From Halomarina litorea (GTDB lineage: Archaea > Halobacteriota > Halobacteria > Halobacteriales > Haloarculaceae), in assembly GCF_024227715.1 (NCBI RefSeq), contig NZ_CP100449.1, forward strand, positions 1 through 64,000: a stretch of DNA of 64,000 bases, given 5' to 3'. The position numbers and the translations under genes were made by a program. The notes under the pieces are model-generated. The model was not told the DNA's origin. It did no database searches and was given only the letters and a program-made list of their open reading frames with translations. Shown here in pieces: positions 26,277 through 34,917 of the stretch (the stretch's first letter is position 1; each line of letters opens with the position of its first letter).

Positions 26277-27245
26277 TCAGCGCAATGTATACTGGCGGTA
26301 CCCTTCCCTCTCTGTGATGTCAACGCGGTCCTCGTCCTCAAGGAGATCGAGATGGCCGATTACCTCGGACATGCCTGGGAATACCTCGGTAGCAGGCAGG
26401 TCGGGAAACATCACTTGCATGACCTGGTATGCCGTAGTCGGACCCGTTTTCCCGACTATATCTGCGATCCGTTCCTTCCGGCTGAGGTGGTGGTCAATAG
26501 TCGCTCGAACACGCTCGCTCAGGTTTGGCATGGACTTTCCATGACCACCCCAACCGATATCGACATTGACATCGGTGATTTTGTGGAGCGAGTCGAGGTA
26601 GGTCGGAAGACTCCGCGTCCGCTCGCTCTCGGTATCCGGCGCGATTGTAAGCAGTGGGTTCGGAGTAATATGTGGGAGCACATGATCACCGGTGAACGCG
26701 ACGGCGTTCGCCGCTGCGACGAAACATATCGATCCCGGCGAATGGCCAGGCGTGTGAACCGCCGTCAATTCGACCTCGGCTTCAACGCTCTCGCCATCCG
26801 TCAGTTCGTAATCGACTGCAAGCGGGTCTTGGTAGTCCGTGTACGCCTCCGGAAGCGAAACGGCCGACTCGACGATTTCCGCCGGTGCCCCCATACGACG
26901 TAGAAACGGCCGAAAGAACACTTGTTCACAGCGGAAGTGACCTAATGGGTCACTGAGTGGCTTAACCGCGTCTCGATGTGCGTGGACGTGAGCATCAGAT
27001 TCCCTGACGATTCGAGCAGCCAGCCCGAAGTGATCCATGTGGGGATGGGTAACGAGGATTTGGTCGACGTCAGTTACCGCGAATCCCAAGGATTCCAACC
27101 CAGCAGAGAGCGCGTCATACGCTTCTCCAGTCGCCGGTCCGGGGTCTAGTAGCGTCAACCTATCTCCAACGAAGGCGTAACAGTTCACCCTCCCCACGTC
27201 GAACGGTGTCGGAATCTCGAATCGGTGTACATCTTCCATATCCAT
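26277..27245 (-). CDS. MBL-fold metallo-hydrolase
   Basis: A 322-residue metallo-beta-lactamase-fold protein. The metal motif THPHMDHFG (HxHxDH) is near residue 67, the second His in HTPGHSPGS, the Asp in FTGDHVLP and the terminal His in IGWGGHGKS. The C-terminal ~80 residues look like a winged-helix-like cap, as in the glyoxalase II/LACTB2-like branch. Starts at 27254 (MRTMDM) or 27245 are both possible; the latter is used. It could hydrolyse a CoA or lactone intermediate of the neighbouring pathway (inference). Confidence 0.85.
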   Translation of the reverse strand: MDMEDVHRFEIPTPFDVGRVNCYAFVGDRLTLLDPGPATGEAYDALSAGLESLGFAVTDVDQILVTHPHMDHFGLAARIVRESDAHVHAHRDAVKPLSDPLGHFRCEQVFFRPFLRRMGAPAEIVESAVSLPEAYTDYQDPLAVDYELTDGESVEAEVELTAVHTPGHSPGSICFVAAANAVAFTGDHVLPHITPNPLLTIAPDTESERTRSLPTYLDSLHKITDVNVDIGWGGHGKSMPNLSERVRATIDHHLSRKERIADIVGKTGPTTAYQVMQVMFPDLPATEVFPGMSEVIGHLDLLEDEDRVDITEREGYRQYTLR

Positions 27246-27522
27246 GGTTCTCACTCCACTACAAAAAGGCTCACACCGTTTCTACATCGAACTGGAAAGC
27301 GTCGCTATGTCAATTACGGTCGAAATCGTCTCTGTCACCAGTGGAGGCTACGGTGCGAATGGGTAGTCTCTCCGAGTCTGCGAACCGCGACGGAGGCGTC
27401 GTCCTCTCGAGAGCAGTTGCTAGTACTCAGTTTGGACCCTGTCCATGTCGATACCACCGACCACCTGCAGAGGGGCCTCCCGGCGAAACCAGCTAGCTGG
27501 ACCAACGAATCGCGAGGACCAC

Positions 27523-28263
27523 TCAGTCCCACTCCTCACCGATACCACGGAGAGAAAACGGACCCACAGGAAGGTTATACCCCTCTTCGAGAGCGGTATC
27601 GACCTGCTTCTCGGTCGCGACGCCTTCTTCGACAATACGTTCGGCCTCGCGACGCATGGCTGCGTAGCACCGATTGGCGACGAACCCGTAATCACCCGGG
27701 GCATCCTCGAGGACAATGGCGGTTTTTCCCATCCTTTCGCTAACCTCGACGATAGTGTCGACAACCTCGTCGTCGGTCTGACCGGTGGGGACGATTTCGA
27801 CGAGTGTCATGATCTGTGCCGGATTGAAGAAATGGGCCACGGCAAACCGCGATGGGTCCTCGAGAGCGTTCGAGAGCGAGGTGGCTGAAAAGCCACTGGT
27901 ATTCGAGTATAGGGGGGTGTCCCCGGTAACGCTGTCGATTTCACGGAAGACGCGGCCCTTGAGTTCGAGGTCCTCGGAGACGGCCTCCAAGACAAAGTCG
28001 GCATCGGCGACAGCCTCCCCGAGGTCGGTGGTGAGCGTGAGCCTATCGAGGGCAGCCTGTTTCTCCTCTTCGGAGAGGTGGTCACTCTCGACGGCGCGGT
28101 TCAGCCCGTAGTTCCCGTCGACGATGCGCTCCTCGGTCTCTTGGAGGATTTCTTGCTCGATGTCCCGTATCGACACATCGTAGCCGTTTTGAAGAAATGC
28201 TTGCCCGATACCACTCCCCATGACGCCGCCACCGATGACGGAAACGTGTTCGACGTCTACCAT
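27523..28263 (-). CDS. 3-hydroxyacyl-CoA dehydrogenase, C-terminally truncated
   Basis: A 246-residue enzyme of the NAD-dependent 3-hydroxyacyl-CoA dehydrogenase family. The NAD loop VIGGGVMGSGIGQAF is at residues 9-23, VLEAVSEDLELK near 87, the catalytic His in AHFFNPAQ and the GYGFVANR-like DYGFVANR. Family members are about 280-290 residues. This one stops just inside the C-terminal dimerisation domain: after NLPVGPFSL the expected helix is replaced by RGIGEEWD and a stop. It probably lacks 30-40 residues. Three-frame reading of the next 200 bases does not restore it, so a deletion or rearrangement is more likely than a simple frameshift. Activity is doubtful. Confidence 0.8.
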   Translation of the reverse strand: MVDVEHVSVIGGGVMGSGIGQAFLQNGYDVSIRDIEQEILQETEERIVDGNYGLNRAVESDHLSEEEKQAALDRLTLTTDLGEAVADADFVLEAVSEDLELKGRVFREIDSVTGDTPLYSNTSGFSATSLSNALEDPSRFAVAHFFNPAQIMTLVEIVPTGQTDDEVVDTIVEVSERMGKTAIVLEDAPGDYGFVANRCYAAMRREAERIVEEGVATEKQVDTALEEGYNLPVGPFSLRGIGEEWD

Positions 28264-28379
28264 AACACGAAATCTTCCGCATGTTGCATGATAGTTCTTT
28301 CCATGGTTCGGCTGCATCGGGATCGCGCTGTCTCCATCGAGAACCCACGTCGCGGTTCGATGGACCTTTCATCCCCGAA

Positions 28380-29402
28380 TCAGCGGTTGACGGGAGCCAC
28401 GGCCTCCATCGTCGAGGTAATCTCCTCGTCGTCGGCCGGGCCGACCCAGCCGACTCGAACCGCGTCACAGCCCTTTACGCTGGCGAATCTATCGATAATA
28501 TCGTTGACCTCGTCCGGCGTGCCACAGGCGACCAGTCCGTCGAGTACCTCGTCCTCAACGGCGGCGACCGCCTTTTCGCGGTCGCCATCCATCCAATGGT
28601 CGCGGACGGTTTCTACCATGTCCTCATAGCCCTGTTTGGCGATTGATTGGCGGTAGAACGGACCGTAGAGAGATATCATGAACGCGACGTGTTGGCGGCC
28701 CAGCTGGCGGGCTCGCTCGCCGTCCTCGAGTGCACAGGAGCGGACGAGGACCGATGTCCGGAACTCCTCGGGGTCCCGATTGGCGAGTTCGGCACCACGC
28801 CGAAGGTCGTCGAGACGCTGGTCGAGGCCATCCGGTGTGAAAAGTTGTGGGACCCAGCCATCGGCGAAGCGACCGGTGAGCTCGACCCCTTTCGGACCGA
28901 GTGCAGCGACGTCGATGGGAACATCCACCGGCGTCGGCATTTCGAGCGAGAACCCTTCGGGGGTGAATATTTCACCGTCGTACGTGACCTCCTCGCCAGC
29001 CGTGGCCTGCTTGATAATCTCGATGGCCTCGCGGAGACGGCGCAGCGGTCGGTCGAATTCGAGCCCGTGCCAACCCTCGACGAGTGCCGGTGAACTCGTC
29101 CCCAAACCGAGACGCAGTCGCCCCCCCGCGAGCGACTGAACCGATGCGGCGGCCTGAGCAATCTGACAAGGTGAACGGGAGAACGGCCCGATGACGTCGT
29201 CGGACACGCCGATACTATCGGTGCGTTCTGCGAGGATGGTCAACAGGGAGACACTGTCCCATCCCGTCGTCTCGCCGAATCCGACGTACTCGAACCCGAG
29301 TTCCTCGGCCTCCTGAGTGAATCGTGCGACCTCGTCCAGCGATTCGTATCGGTCGGTGGATAATGTCAGGTCGATTTGGAAGTCTGATACCATCGAACGC
29401 AC
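28380..29402 (-). CDS. LLM-class (F420- or flavin-dependent) oxidoreductase
   Basis: A 340-residue luciferase-like monooxygenase-family TIM barrel. Visible marks: QEAEELGFEYVGFGE, ILAERTDSIGVSDDVIGPFSRSP in the early barrel (quoted in part: GPFSRSP), GGRLRLGLGTSSP and the late GFADGW-type RFADGWVPQ. In haloarchaea most members use F420, so an F420-dependent dehydrogenation or reduction of an acyl-CoA or enoyl substrate is plausible. The start may be 29402 or 29393. It precedes the dehydrogenase gene on the same strand by about 120 bases. Confidence 0.88.
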   Translation of the reverse strand: MRSMVSDFQIDLTLSTDRYESLDEVARFTQEAEELGFEYVGFGETTGWDSVSLLTILAERTDSIGVSDDVIGPFSRSPCQIAQAAASVQSLAGGRLRLGLGTSSPALVEGWHGLEFDRPLRRLREAIEIIKQATAGEEVTYDGEIFTPEGFSLEMPTPVDVPIDVAALGPKGVELTGRFADGWVPQLFTPDGLDQRLDDLRRGAELANRDPEEFRTSVLVRSCALEDGERARQLGRQHVAFMISLYGPFYRQSIAKQGYEDMVETVRDHWMDGDREKAVAAVEDEVLDGLVACGTPDEVNDIIDRFASVKGCDAVRVGWVGPADDEEITSTMEAVAPVNR

Positions 29403-29523
29403 GTGAGTTTCGTGGGTACTTCAATCTCCTTCCCGACAGTGAGGGACGGACGATATCCGAACAGCCCGGAAGCTGACTTCGCACTGCCGAAACTGTCCGC
29501 GCAACTGCGGTGCTCGGTAGGAC

Positions 29524-29885
29524 TTATTCGGAACGGTTCGCGCGCGCGAGAATTCCCAGTATCTCCACCTCCTCGTCTTGCGAGATTAGGTCGGAGGTCG
29601 TACATTCGTACATCACCTCGTGGACGAACTCTGGGTCGGTGAGTTCAATTGCTGAGCATGGCGAGGATTATTCGACTTGGCTCTCGAGGCACGCGACATT
29701 ATCGGCAAAGGGGGACAGGTGTTCAGTGAGGTCGCCGCGGCCGTCTGTGGTACTCCTGTCGAGTTTCGGTCCGCTGGTTTCAAACATGCGCGTCACGAAC
29801 TCCTGTCGGTCCACTCGAACCGCTCGATAGTGTTGAGTCGTCGGTTGATTGTCGCGGAACTGACTCCGTCCAGCTCTCCACCGCG
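29524..29885 (-). pseudogene. Decayed coding sequence, unidentified (possible regulator)
   Basis: Reading the minus strand in shifting frames gives coherent protein-like stretches: ELDGVSSATINRRLNTIE (HTH-like), then a frameshift into RQEFVTRMFETSGPKLD, an in-frame TAA after LESQVE, and IELTDPEFVHEVMYE followed by SDLISQDEEVEILGIL to a stop at 29524. One frameshift and one nonsense codon separate these pieces. The HTH-like start suggests a dead transcription regulator. The family was not recognised. Confidence 0.35.
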
Positions 29886-30164
29886 ACGAGGGAAAACAGA
29901 ATCTACGAGTGCGAGATAGTGCGATCAGATACGAGGACCTTGCTCGATATCAACGAATGAGACCCCGCCATCGTTTGACGGAACCACTACGGACACGATC
30001 GAAAACGATCGGAGTCATCGTAAGTGAGCTCTTCGGTGATTCCCCTCTCGGATGAGATACCCGAGTCAGTGGCTCCGAACGAGGCTTACAGGATAGACCT
30101 CGTCTGGACGATCGAGACAGTGGGGATAGAGGCATACGGTTTGCGCTCTCAGTTGGAGCCGATT

Positions 30165-31763
30165 ATGAAGGACGAACCCAACGACAGACGGGATTACACG
30201 ACTGAAGAGCTTCGTGAACACCTTCAAGAGGCCAAAGAGACGGTCTCTGACGAAAGGCGCCCGGAAGCCGTAGAGCAGCAGCACTCTACAGGGAAACTCA
30301 CTGCCCGAGAGCGGATTGCGTATCTCTGTGATGCGGGAATTTTTAGAGAATTTGGCCGGCTCGCGGCTCCAGCCCCTGCGACGCCGGAAACAGTCGATTG
30401 GGACCGATCGGACGCGCCTTCGGACGGAATCGTGACCGGAATCGGAGAGATCGACGGGCGGCCCGTGGCAGTGGGGGCGACCGACTTCACCGTTAAAGGG
30501 GGGTCGATCGGACACACCGGTTTTCAGAAGGTCCGCCGCATCGGGAAGTTGGCCCTCCGACGGGGTTTCCCGCTGGTTCTGCTCCACGACGGGGGCGGCC
30601 ACCGCATTCAGGAGGGACTCGATGCCAGACCGTACGCTCACGGCGGGGATTTCGTGTTTCAGACCCGACTCTCCGGATGGGCACCACAGGTATCTGCGAT
30701 GATGGGGCCTGGGTTCGCCGCCCCGACGAACTACGCCGCGACGTGCGATTTCGTCCCGATGGTCGAGGGACAATCGACGATGGGCGTGGCGGGACCATCA
30801 CTCGTAAAAGCAGCACTCGGCGTCGAACTGGATAAAGCCGAAATCGGTGGTGCAGAGTTCCAGACAGGGATGACCGGGATGGCAGACGCCGCTTACGCGG
30901 ACGACGAAGCCTGCCTCGACAGTATCAAGACGTTCCTCTCCTATCTCCCGCAGAACGCAGACGAGATGCCCCCCACCGACAGTCACTTTGAACCGCCGAC
31001 CCCCAACGCGGCAGAGCAGTTATCGAGCATCATTCCGAACAATCCAAAGCGAGGGTACGATATCTACACCGCTATCGAAGGGTTGATCGACCGCGAGTCG
31101 TTCTTCGAACTCAAACCTCGTTACGCACGCAACATCGTCACTGGGTTCGCGCGGTTCGAAGGCAATTCCGTCGGAATCGTCGCGAACAATCCACGAATCA
31201 AGGCGGGGACGTTCGACGTGGCTGCCTGCGACAAGTCGTCTCATTTCATCAGCCTGTGTGACGCCTTCGGACTTCCCCTCGTGTTCTTGATGGACGTTCC
31301 GGGCGTACTGCCGGGACCCGACTCGGAGCGGGAGGGAATCGCTCGGCACTCCGGAAAGGTGATGTTCGAGATCAACCGGTCGACAGTCCCGAAAGTGAGC
31401 GTCGTCCTTCGACGAGGGTACGGGTTCGGATACGTCCTCATGGCGGGCGGTCGGTCGACCGATAGCGAACTGACTATCGTCTGGCCGACCGCTGAAATTT
31501 CCGCCATGGGGATCGAAGGTGCCGTGGATATCGTCTATCGACGCGAAATCCGGGACGCCGACAACCCCGAACGGCGACGAGAGGAACTCGTCCAGAAGTT
31601 CATCAATCGAACCGGTGCGGTGAGGGCAGTCGAGGATTTCGGCGTCGATGCGGCTATCGATCCCACCGAAACCCGAGACTGGATCGTGGATTCGCTCGAT
31701 CAGTCCCGGACCGAGTACGAAGAATCCTGGCCACCGAAGAAACACGGAATAAACCCTATCTGA
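30165..31763 (+). CDS. Acyl-CoA carboxylase carboxyltransferase subunit
   Basis: A 532-residue carboxyltransferase of the AccD5/PccB/MccB type, which moves a carboxyl group from biotin to an acyl-CoA. The N-terminal half has KLTARERIAYLCD and the acyl-CoA-binding KGGSIGHTGFQK. The C-terminal half has the oxyanion pieces VPGVLPGPDSE, the loop RRGYGFGYVLMAGG and WPTAEISAMGIEGA. The ATG at 30165 is preferred; a longer frame to 30024 adds sequence with no counterpart in the family. No biotin carboxylase or biotin carrier gene is nearby, so it either borrows the housekeeping subunits or acts as a decarboxylase-type paralogue. Confidence 0.9.
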   Translation: MKDEPNDRRDYTTEELREHLQEAKETVSDERRPEAVEQQHSTGKLTARERIAYLCDAGIFREFGRLAAPAPATPETVDWDRSDAPSDGIVTGIGEIDGRPVAVGATDFTVKGGSIGHTGFQKVRRIGKLALRRGFPLVLLHDGGGHRIQEGLDARPYAHGGDFVFQTRLSGWAPQVSAMMGPGFAAPTNYAATCDFVPMVEGQSTMGVAGPSLVKAALGVELDKAEIGGAEFQTGMTGMADAAYADDEACLDSIKTFLSYLPQNADEMPPTDSHFEPPTPNAAEQLSSIIPNNPKRGYDIYTAIEGLIDRESFFELKPRYARNIVTGFARFEGNSVGIVANNPRIKAGTFDVAACDKSSHFISLCDAFGLPLVFLMDVPGVLPGPDSEREGIARHSGKVMFEINRSTVPKVSVVLRRGYGFGYVLMAGGRSTDSELTIVWPTAEISAMGIEGAVDIVYRREIRDADNPERRREELVQKFINRTGAVRAVEDFGVDAAIDPTETRDWIVDSLDQSRTEYEESWPPKKHGINPI

Positions 31764-31939
31764 CCCACCCAGTCGACCGAATCCAGGCTGTCTATGTGGC
31801 CGGAAATTCATGTGAGCGCCATAATCATTCGTAAAATAGGTCCTCTGATGAGGTCGATGTCTCGAGCGTGACGACCGAGTTCGATGACGACCTGCTGCGG
31901 CAGCAAACGATGAGCAGCATCTTGGAGCCCCGAACGCGG

Positions 31940-32178
31940 AGGCTTCGACTCCTCGACGCAGGTCACGTAGGGGCCGGACGACCGAGCAGTCTCGTTCGAG
32001 GGCAGTCAACGCGTACGAGCCCGTGGCGCAAGCTGCTGTCTTTCCCGTACATGCAGCCGAAGGGGGAGAAGATCAAATCGGTGCTGCCGTCGAGCCAGTG
32101 AACGATGTCGAGTTCTCTCAGTTGTCACTCAGACAGTATCTCGACGGGAGGTTCCCCGAGTTCATGCGTCCCGATTAG
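31940..32178 (+). pseudogene. 3'-terminal remnant of an AMP-forming acyl-CoA ligase gene
   Basis: One forward frame ending in TAG at 32176-32178 reads VNAYEPVAQAAVFPVHA, then EGGEDQIGAAVEP and LRQYLDGRFPEFMRPD. This aligns with the C-terminal domain of the intact ligase at 34918 (KVEKTAAYPVPAHEGGEDEV and LRAFLSGEMPEFMRPK, quoted at 20 residues or fewer). It carries the conserved PEFMRP element but stops before the catalytic Lys tail. Upstream sequence (DRR-like, RRGR) is compatible with the preceding loop but decayed. It is a relic of a fourth ligase in the island. Confidence 0.65.
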
Positions 32179-32604
32179 GTAGGTCACGAGCCGCAAAACT
32201 TGTGGGTCGCTCGACCACCTCGAGGTTGCCATCGGCTTGCGGAGTTCCTTCCTGAACTCCGAGAACTTCGTTCAGAGATTTTATCGGCCGGCATCCTGCA
32301 CGGCTTGGCCAAGCGACACTACCGTGGACAAGTGACCGTGAGAAAAACTTTGGGCAACGTCCAAACGATTACCAGACTCGAATAGGCTTCCTCTCTGCGT
32401 CTGGTGCTGTGATGATTCTCGGAGGATCTGGTTACGGACGACGACGGACTAGAAGATTTCTGCTGGCACTATCATTCTATTTGACTACCTCTTGTTGTGG
32501 GTGCGTTACAGGCATATCGATGTCATAGCATTACTGTCCCCTCGGGCAGGCACTCAAATACAACCCTGGTACCGACCTATCCCAACCGATGTTGGTGAGT
32601 GTTA

Positions 32605-32624
32605 TTACAGATCTATAGCTGTAA
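32605..32624. promoter_or_regulatory. TTACA-type palindrome near the second IclR gene
   Basis: TTACAGATCTATAGCTGTAA has perfect 6-bp arms around an 8-bp core. It lies 71-90 bases beyond the stop of the IclR gene at 32695. It shares arms with the palindromes at 4144 and 22021. Confidence 0.35.
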
Positions 32625-32694
32625 ACGTGATTGTGGTCCATAGTGTTTCTACACTCTCTCCTATTTCGTATCGAATTCAAACCGATTGTGTGGG

Positions 32695-33462
32695 CTACGT
32701 TTCGAATGAGTGATTTACTTCGATTACACTGGTGGTCCGTTGTAAAGGCTCGATGACTCTGTCAACGAAGTCATCGATATCAGTGAGACTAGTCCCCGTG
32801 TAGACGCTAACCGCGGCGACTGGCTCCTTATCTGAGCAGAATACTGGCATCGCGACGCCGTTCAATCCCAGCTTTCCCTCCTCAATATCGGTTGCGTAGC
32901 CGTTCTCACGCACTGACTCCAACTCAGAATACAGCTCAGACGGGTCCGTGATTGTGTTCTCAGTACTCGCAGAGAGGCCATACTGGTTGACCAACCGTTC
33001 GACACGCGATTCCGGTTGAAACGCTAGCAGAACCTTGCCAAGTGCGTTCGCATGCAACCACGTGTGGGATCCGTCGAACTCTGTCGAGCGGGTCGTGTAC
33101 TCTCCCTCTACCGAGTAGAGGAACACGGCGTAGTCATTCTCCTCGACTCCCAGCGTCGCTGGTTCTCCTGTCTCTTCGGTGAGCTTTCTCAATTCGGGCC
33201 GCGCCACATGGTAGATGTCCCGATCGAACCTGATACAGCCACCGAGTTCGAGGAACTGAAGGCTTGGTCGATAGTTCGATTGGTCTTTGACGACGTAGCC
33301 GAGTTCGCGGAGTGTGGCTAAGTGGTCGAAGACGGTACTTCGGGGCTTCTCGACCGCAGCCGCAACCTCCGAGAGATTCGCCACTTCTAATCGGACGAGC
33401 GTCTCGATGATTTCGAACACCGTTTCCGTAGTTTTGATCCGGTGGTTCTGTCCCATGTCCAT
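32695..33462 (-). CDS. IclR-family regulator of the CoA island
   Basis: A 255-residue IclR regulator. The winged helix spans about residues 8-70 (TTETVFEIIETLVRLE, VEKPRSTVFDHLATLRELG). The effector domain has WLHANALGKVLLAFQPE and GYATDIEEGKLGLNGVAMPVF. Starts at 33480, 33462 and 33456 are possible; 33462 is used. It is only distantly like the IclR at 4237, so the two likely sense different ligands. Two inverted repeats at 33495-33535 lie in its promoter. It probably controls the surrounding acyl-CoA and Liv genes. Confidence 0.9.
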   Translation of the reverse strand: MDMGQNHRIKTTETVFEIIETLVRLEVANLSEVAAAVEKPRSTVFDHLATLRELGYVVKDQSNYRPSLQFLELGGCIRFDRDIYHVARPELRKLTEETGEPATLGVEENDYAVFLYSVEGEYTTRSTEFDGSHTWLHANALGKVLLAFQPESRVERLVNQYGLSASTENTITDPSELYSELESVRENGYATDIEEGKLGLNGVAMPVFCSDKEPVAAVSVYTGTSLTDIDDFVDRVIEPLQRTTSVIEVNHSFET

Positions 33463-34054
33463 CGTGCACTGTGAGTTCAACTACCAAAGTCCTATTGGGT
33501 TATGCCCAACAATTTCCTAGCGCCGAAATGGCGCTTCGGAGAGTGAACGTTTGATGACAACCTGGGTTTGTGAATACCCTACCATACCAAACTAGAATAT
33601 TGGTGTCTTTCAACATAATTACTTCATCTGAAATGGGATATGTATCATGTCTGGAACGATTTTTGTTGGTCATAGCCCACACATCACATTGTGTGCGCAA
33701 TCGCCTACTTGCAGACGGCTAGTAGTTGTAGCTGTGGTTGGCACCTACCCCCCAATCTGATACCGAATGAAGGGACCCGCACTGAGTTTGAGACAGTAGA
33801 CTGTGGCGAACAGGAAGGGATATCGTCCGCGGGGCGTCTTCCTTTTGGAGGTGCACTGGACGAGGGTGATTTTTGGGTGATAACCATCGGTATCCCCCTT
33901 CCCCATTCTCTCAGTACGCCACGATCTCAGATGGTTCGAACTCTGTAGAGCACCTGACGAGGATGGGCAGAAGGACCCACTCTTTCGCACTAACTGACTC
34001 GGAGAACACTCCACGGTAAGATTTAAGAATCAACCGTCCATCGGAGCATGCGCC
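33463..34054. other. Divergent intergenic region: IclR and enoyl-CoA hydratase
   Basis: No gene is supported in 592 bases. The IclR-proximal end holds two inverted repeats (33495-33535). At the right end ATTTAAG near 34021-34027 is the TATA candidate for the hydratase. The middle shows nothing recognisable. Confidence 0.5.
33495..33535. promoter_or_regulatory. Two inverted repeats in the second iclR promoter
   Basis: TTGGG-TTATG-CCCAA (33495-33509) is followed by AGCGCC-GAAAT-GGCGCT (33519-33535). Both have perfect arms and a 5-bp spacer, the spacing seen in the purine-locus operators, and lie 33-73 bases upstream of the IclR start. They are likely autoregulatory sites. Confidence 0.45.
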
Positions 34055-34852
34055 ATGGGCACATATGACCATGTGGGGCTGCAGAAAGAAGAGGATGTGC
34101 TGACAGTCACGTTCGATCGACCGGACGATCTCAACGCAGTGAACGACCTGCTCCACGAAGAGTTGGCTCAGGTGTTTCGTGACGTATACGATACAGAAGC
34201 ACGCGTTGTGGTCCTCACTGGCAAAGGTGAGGCGTTCTCGGCAGGCGGGGACATCAATTGGATGAAAGACAACCTCGAGAACCCCGAGAACTTCCAGAAG
34301 ACTATCCGTGAAGCCGAGGAAATCATTCAGGGAATCGTCAATCTCGAAAAGCCGATAGTCACGAAGATCAACGGAGACGCGACTGGTCTCGGAGCCACGC
34401 TCGCACTCTTCTGCGATATCAGTCTGATGAGTAACGAGGCACGGATTGGTGACCCCCACATTAAGGTAGCACTCGTCGCTGGAGACGGCGGAGCCGTGAT
34501 TTGGCCCCTGCTCACGAGTATGAACAAAGCCAAAGAGTTGTTGATGACGGGAGACTTGATCTCGGCCGAGGAAGCCGAACGCTTAGGCCTCGTAAACTAC
34601 GCTGTGCCTCCAGACGAACTCGACAGCCGGACGGAGGAGATGATCGAAAAGCTGGCTACGGGGCCGCAAACGGCTATCCGGTACACCAAGAAGACACTCA
34701 ACAATTGGCTAGAGCTCGGTTGCAACATCGCGCTAACCGAGGGTCTCGCTCTCGAGGCCACTGGGCAACAACACCCGGACCACGAGGAAGCAGTAGAAGC
34801 ATTCCTCGAGAAGCGTCGACCTGACTTCCCGAGCGGTCGGACTCCAGAATAG
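34055..34852 (+). CDS. Enoyl-CoA hydratase/isomerase family protein (1)
   Basis: A 265-residue crotonase-fold protein. FDRPDDLNAVND opens it, the first oxyanion-hole segment GEAFSAGGDINWM is near residue 70, and the second, ATGLGATLALFCDI, near 108. The usual catalytic Glu of the hydratase pair (GxxE in the EARIGDPHIKVALVAG region) is not obvious: the first site carries DP instead, so isomerase, hydrolase or other crotonase chemistry is possible. It starts the forward pathway block and is followed by an acyl-CoA ligase 65 bases later. Confidence 0.87.
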   Translation: MGTYDHVGLQKEEDVLTVTFDRPDDLNAVNDLLHEELAQVFRDVYDTEARVVVLTGKGEAFSAGGDINWMKDNLENPENFQKTIREAEEIIQGIVNLEKPIVTKINGDATGLGATLALFCDISLMSNEARIGDPHIKVALVAGDGGAVIWPLLTSMNKAKELLMTGDLISAEEAERLGLVNYAVPPDELDSRTEEMIEKLATGPQTAIRYTKKTLNNWLELGCNIALTEGLALEATGQQHPDHEEAVEAFLEKRRPDFPSGRTPE

Positions 34853-34917
34853 GTGACCTCCCATCGTCACCTGAAGTAACGCAAACGCTTTTAGTGGTGT
34901 GTGAGTCAGTCTTTGCC

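Larger units (their letters stand above)
31764..32694. other. Gap with acyl-CoA ligase remnant and palindrome
   Basis: There is no intact gene in 931 bases. The left part holds the acyl-CoA ligase relic at about 31940-32178. A 61-codon frame at 32200-32385 (LRSEILSAGILHGLAKRHY) has some protein-like character but was not recognised. A TTACAG...CTGTAA palindrome is at 32605-32624. Confidence 0.5.

Noticed and set aside
26158-26903. Plus-strand frames of 128 and 209 residues
   Set aside because: They are antisense to the MBL-fold hydrolase, which has a complete metal site.
33691-33948. 85-residue open frame between iclR and the hydratase
   Set aside because: Cys- and Pro-rich sequence without haloarchaeal acidic bias, no family features, and overlapping frames on the other strand.
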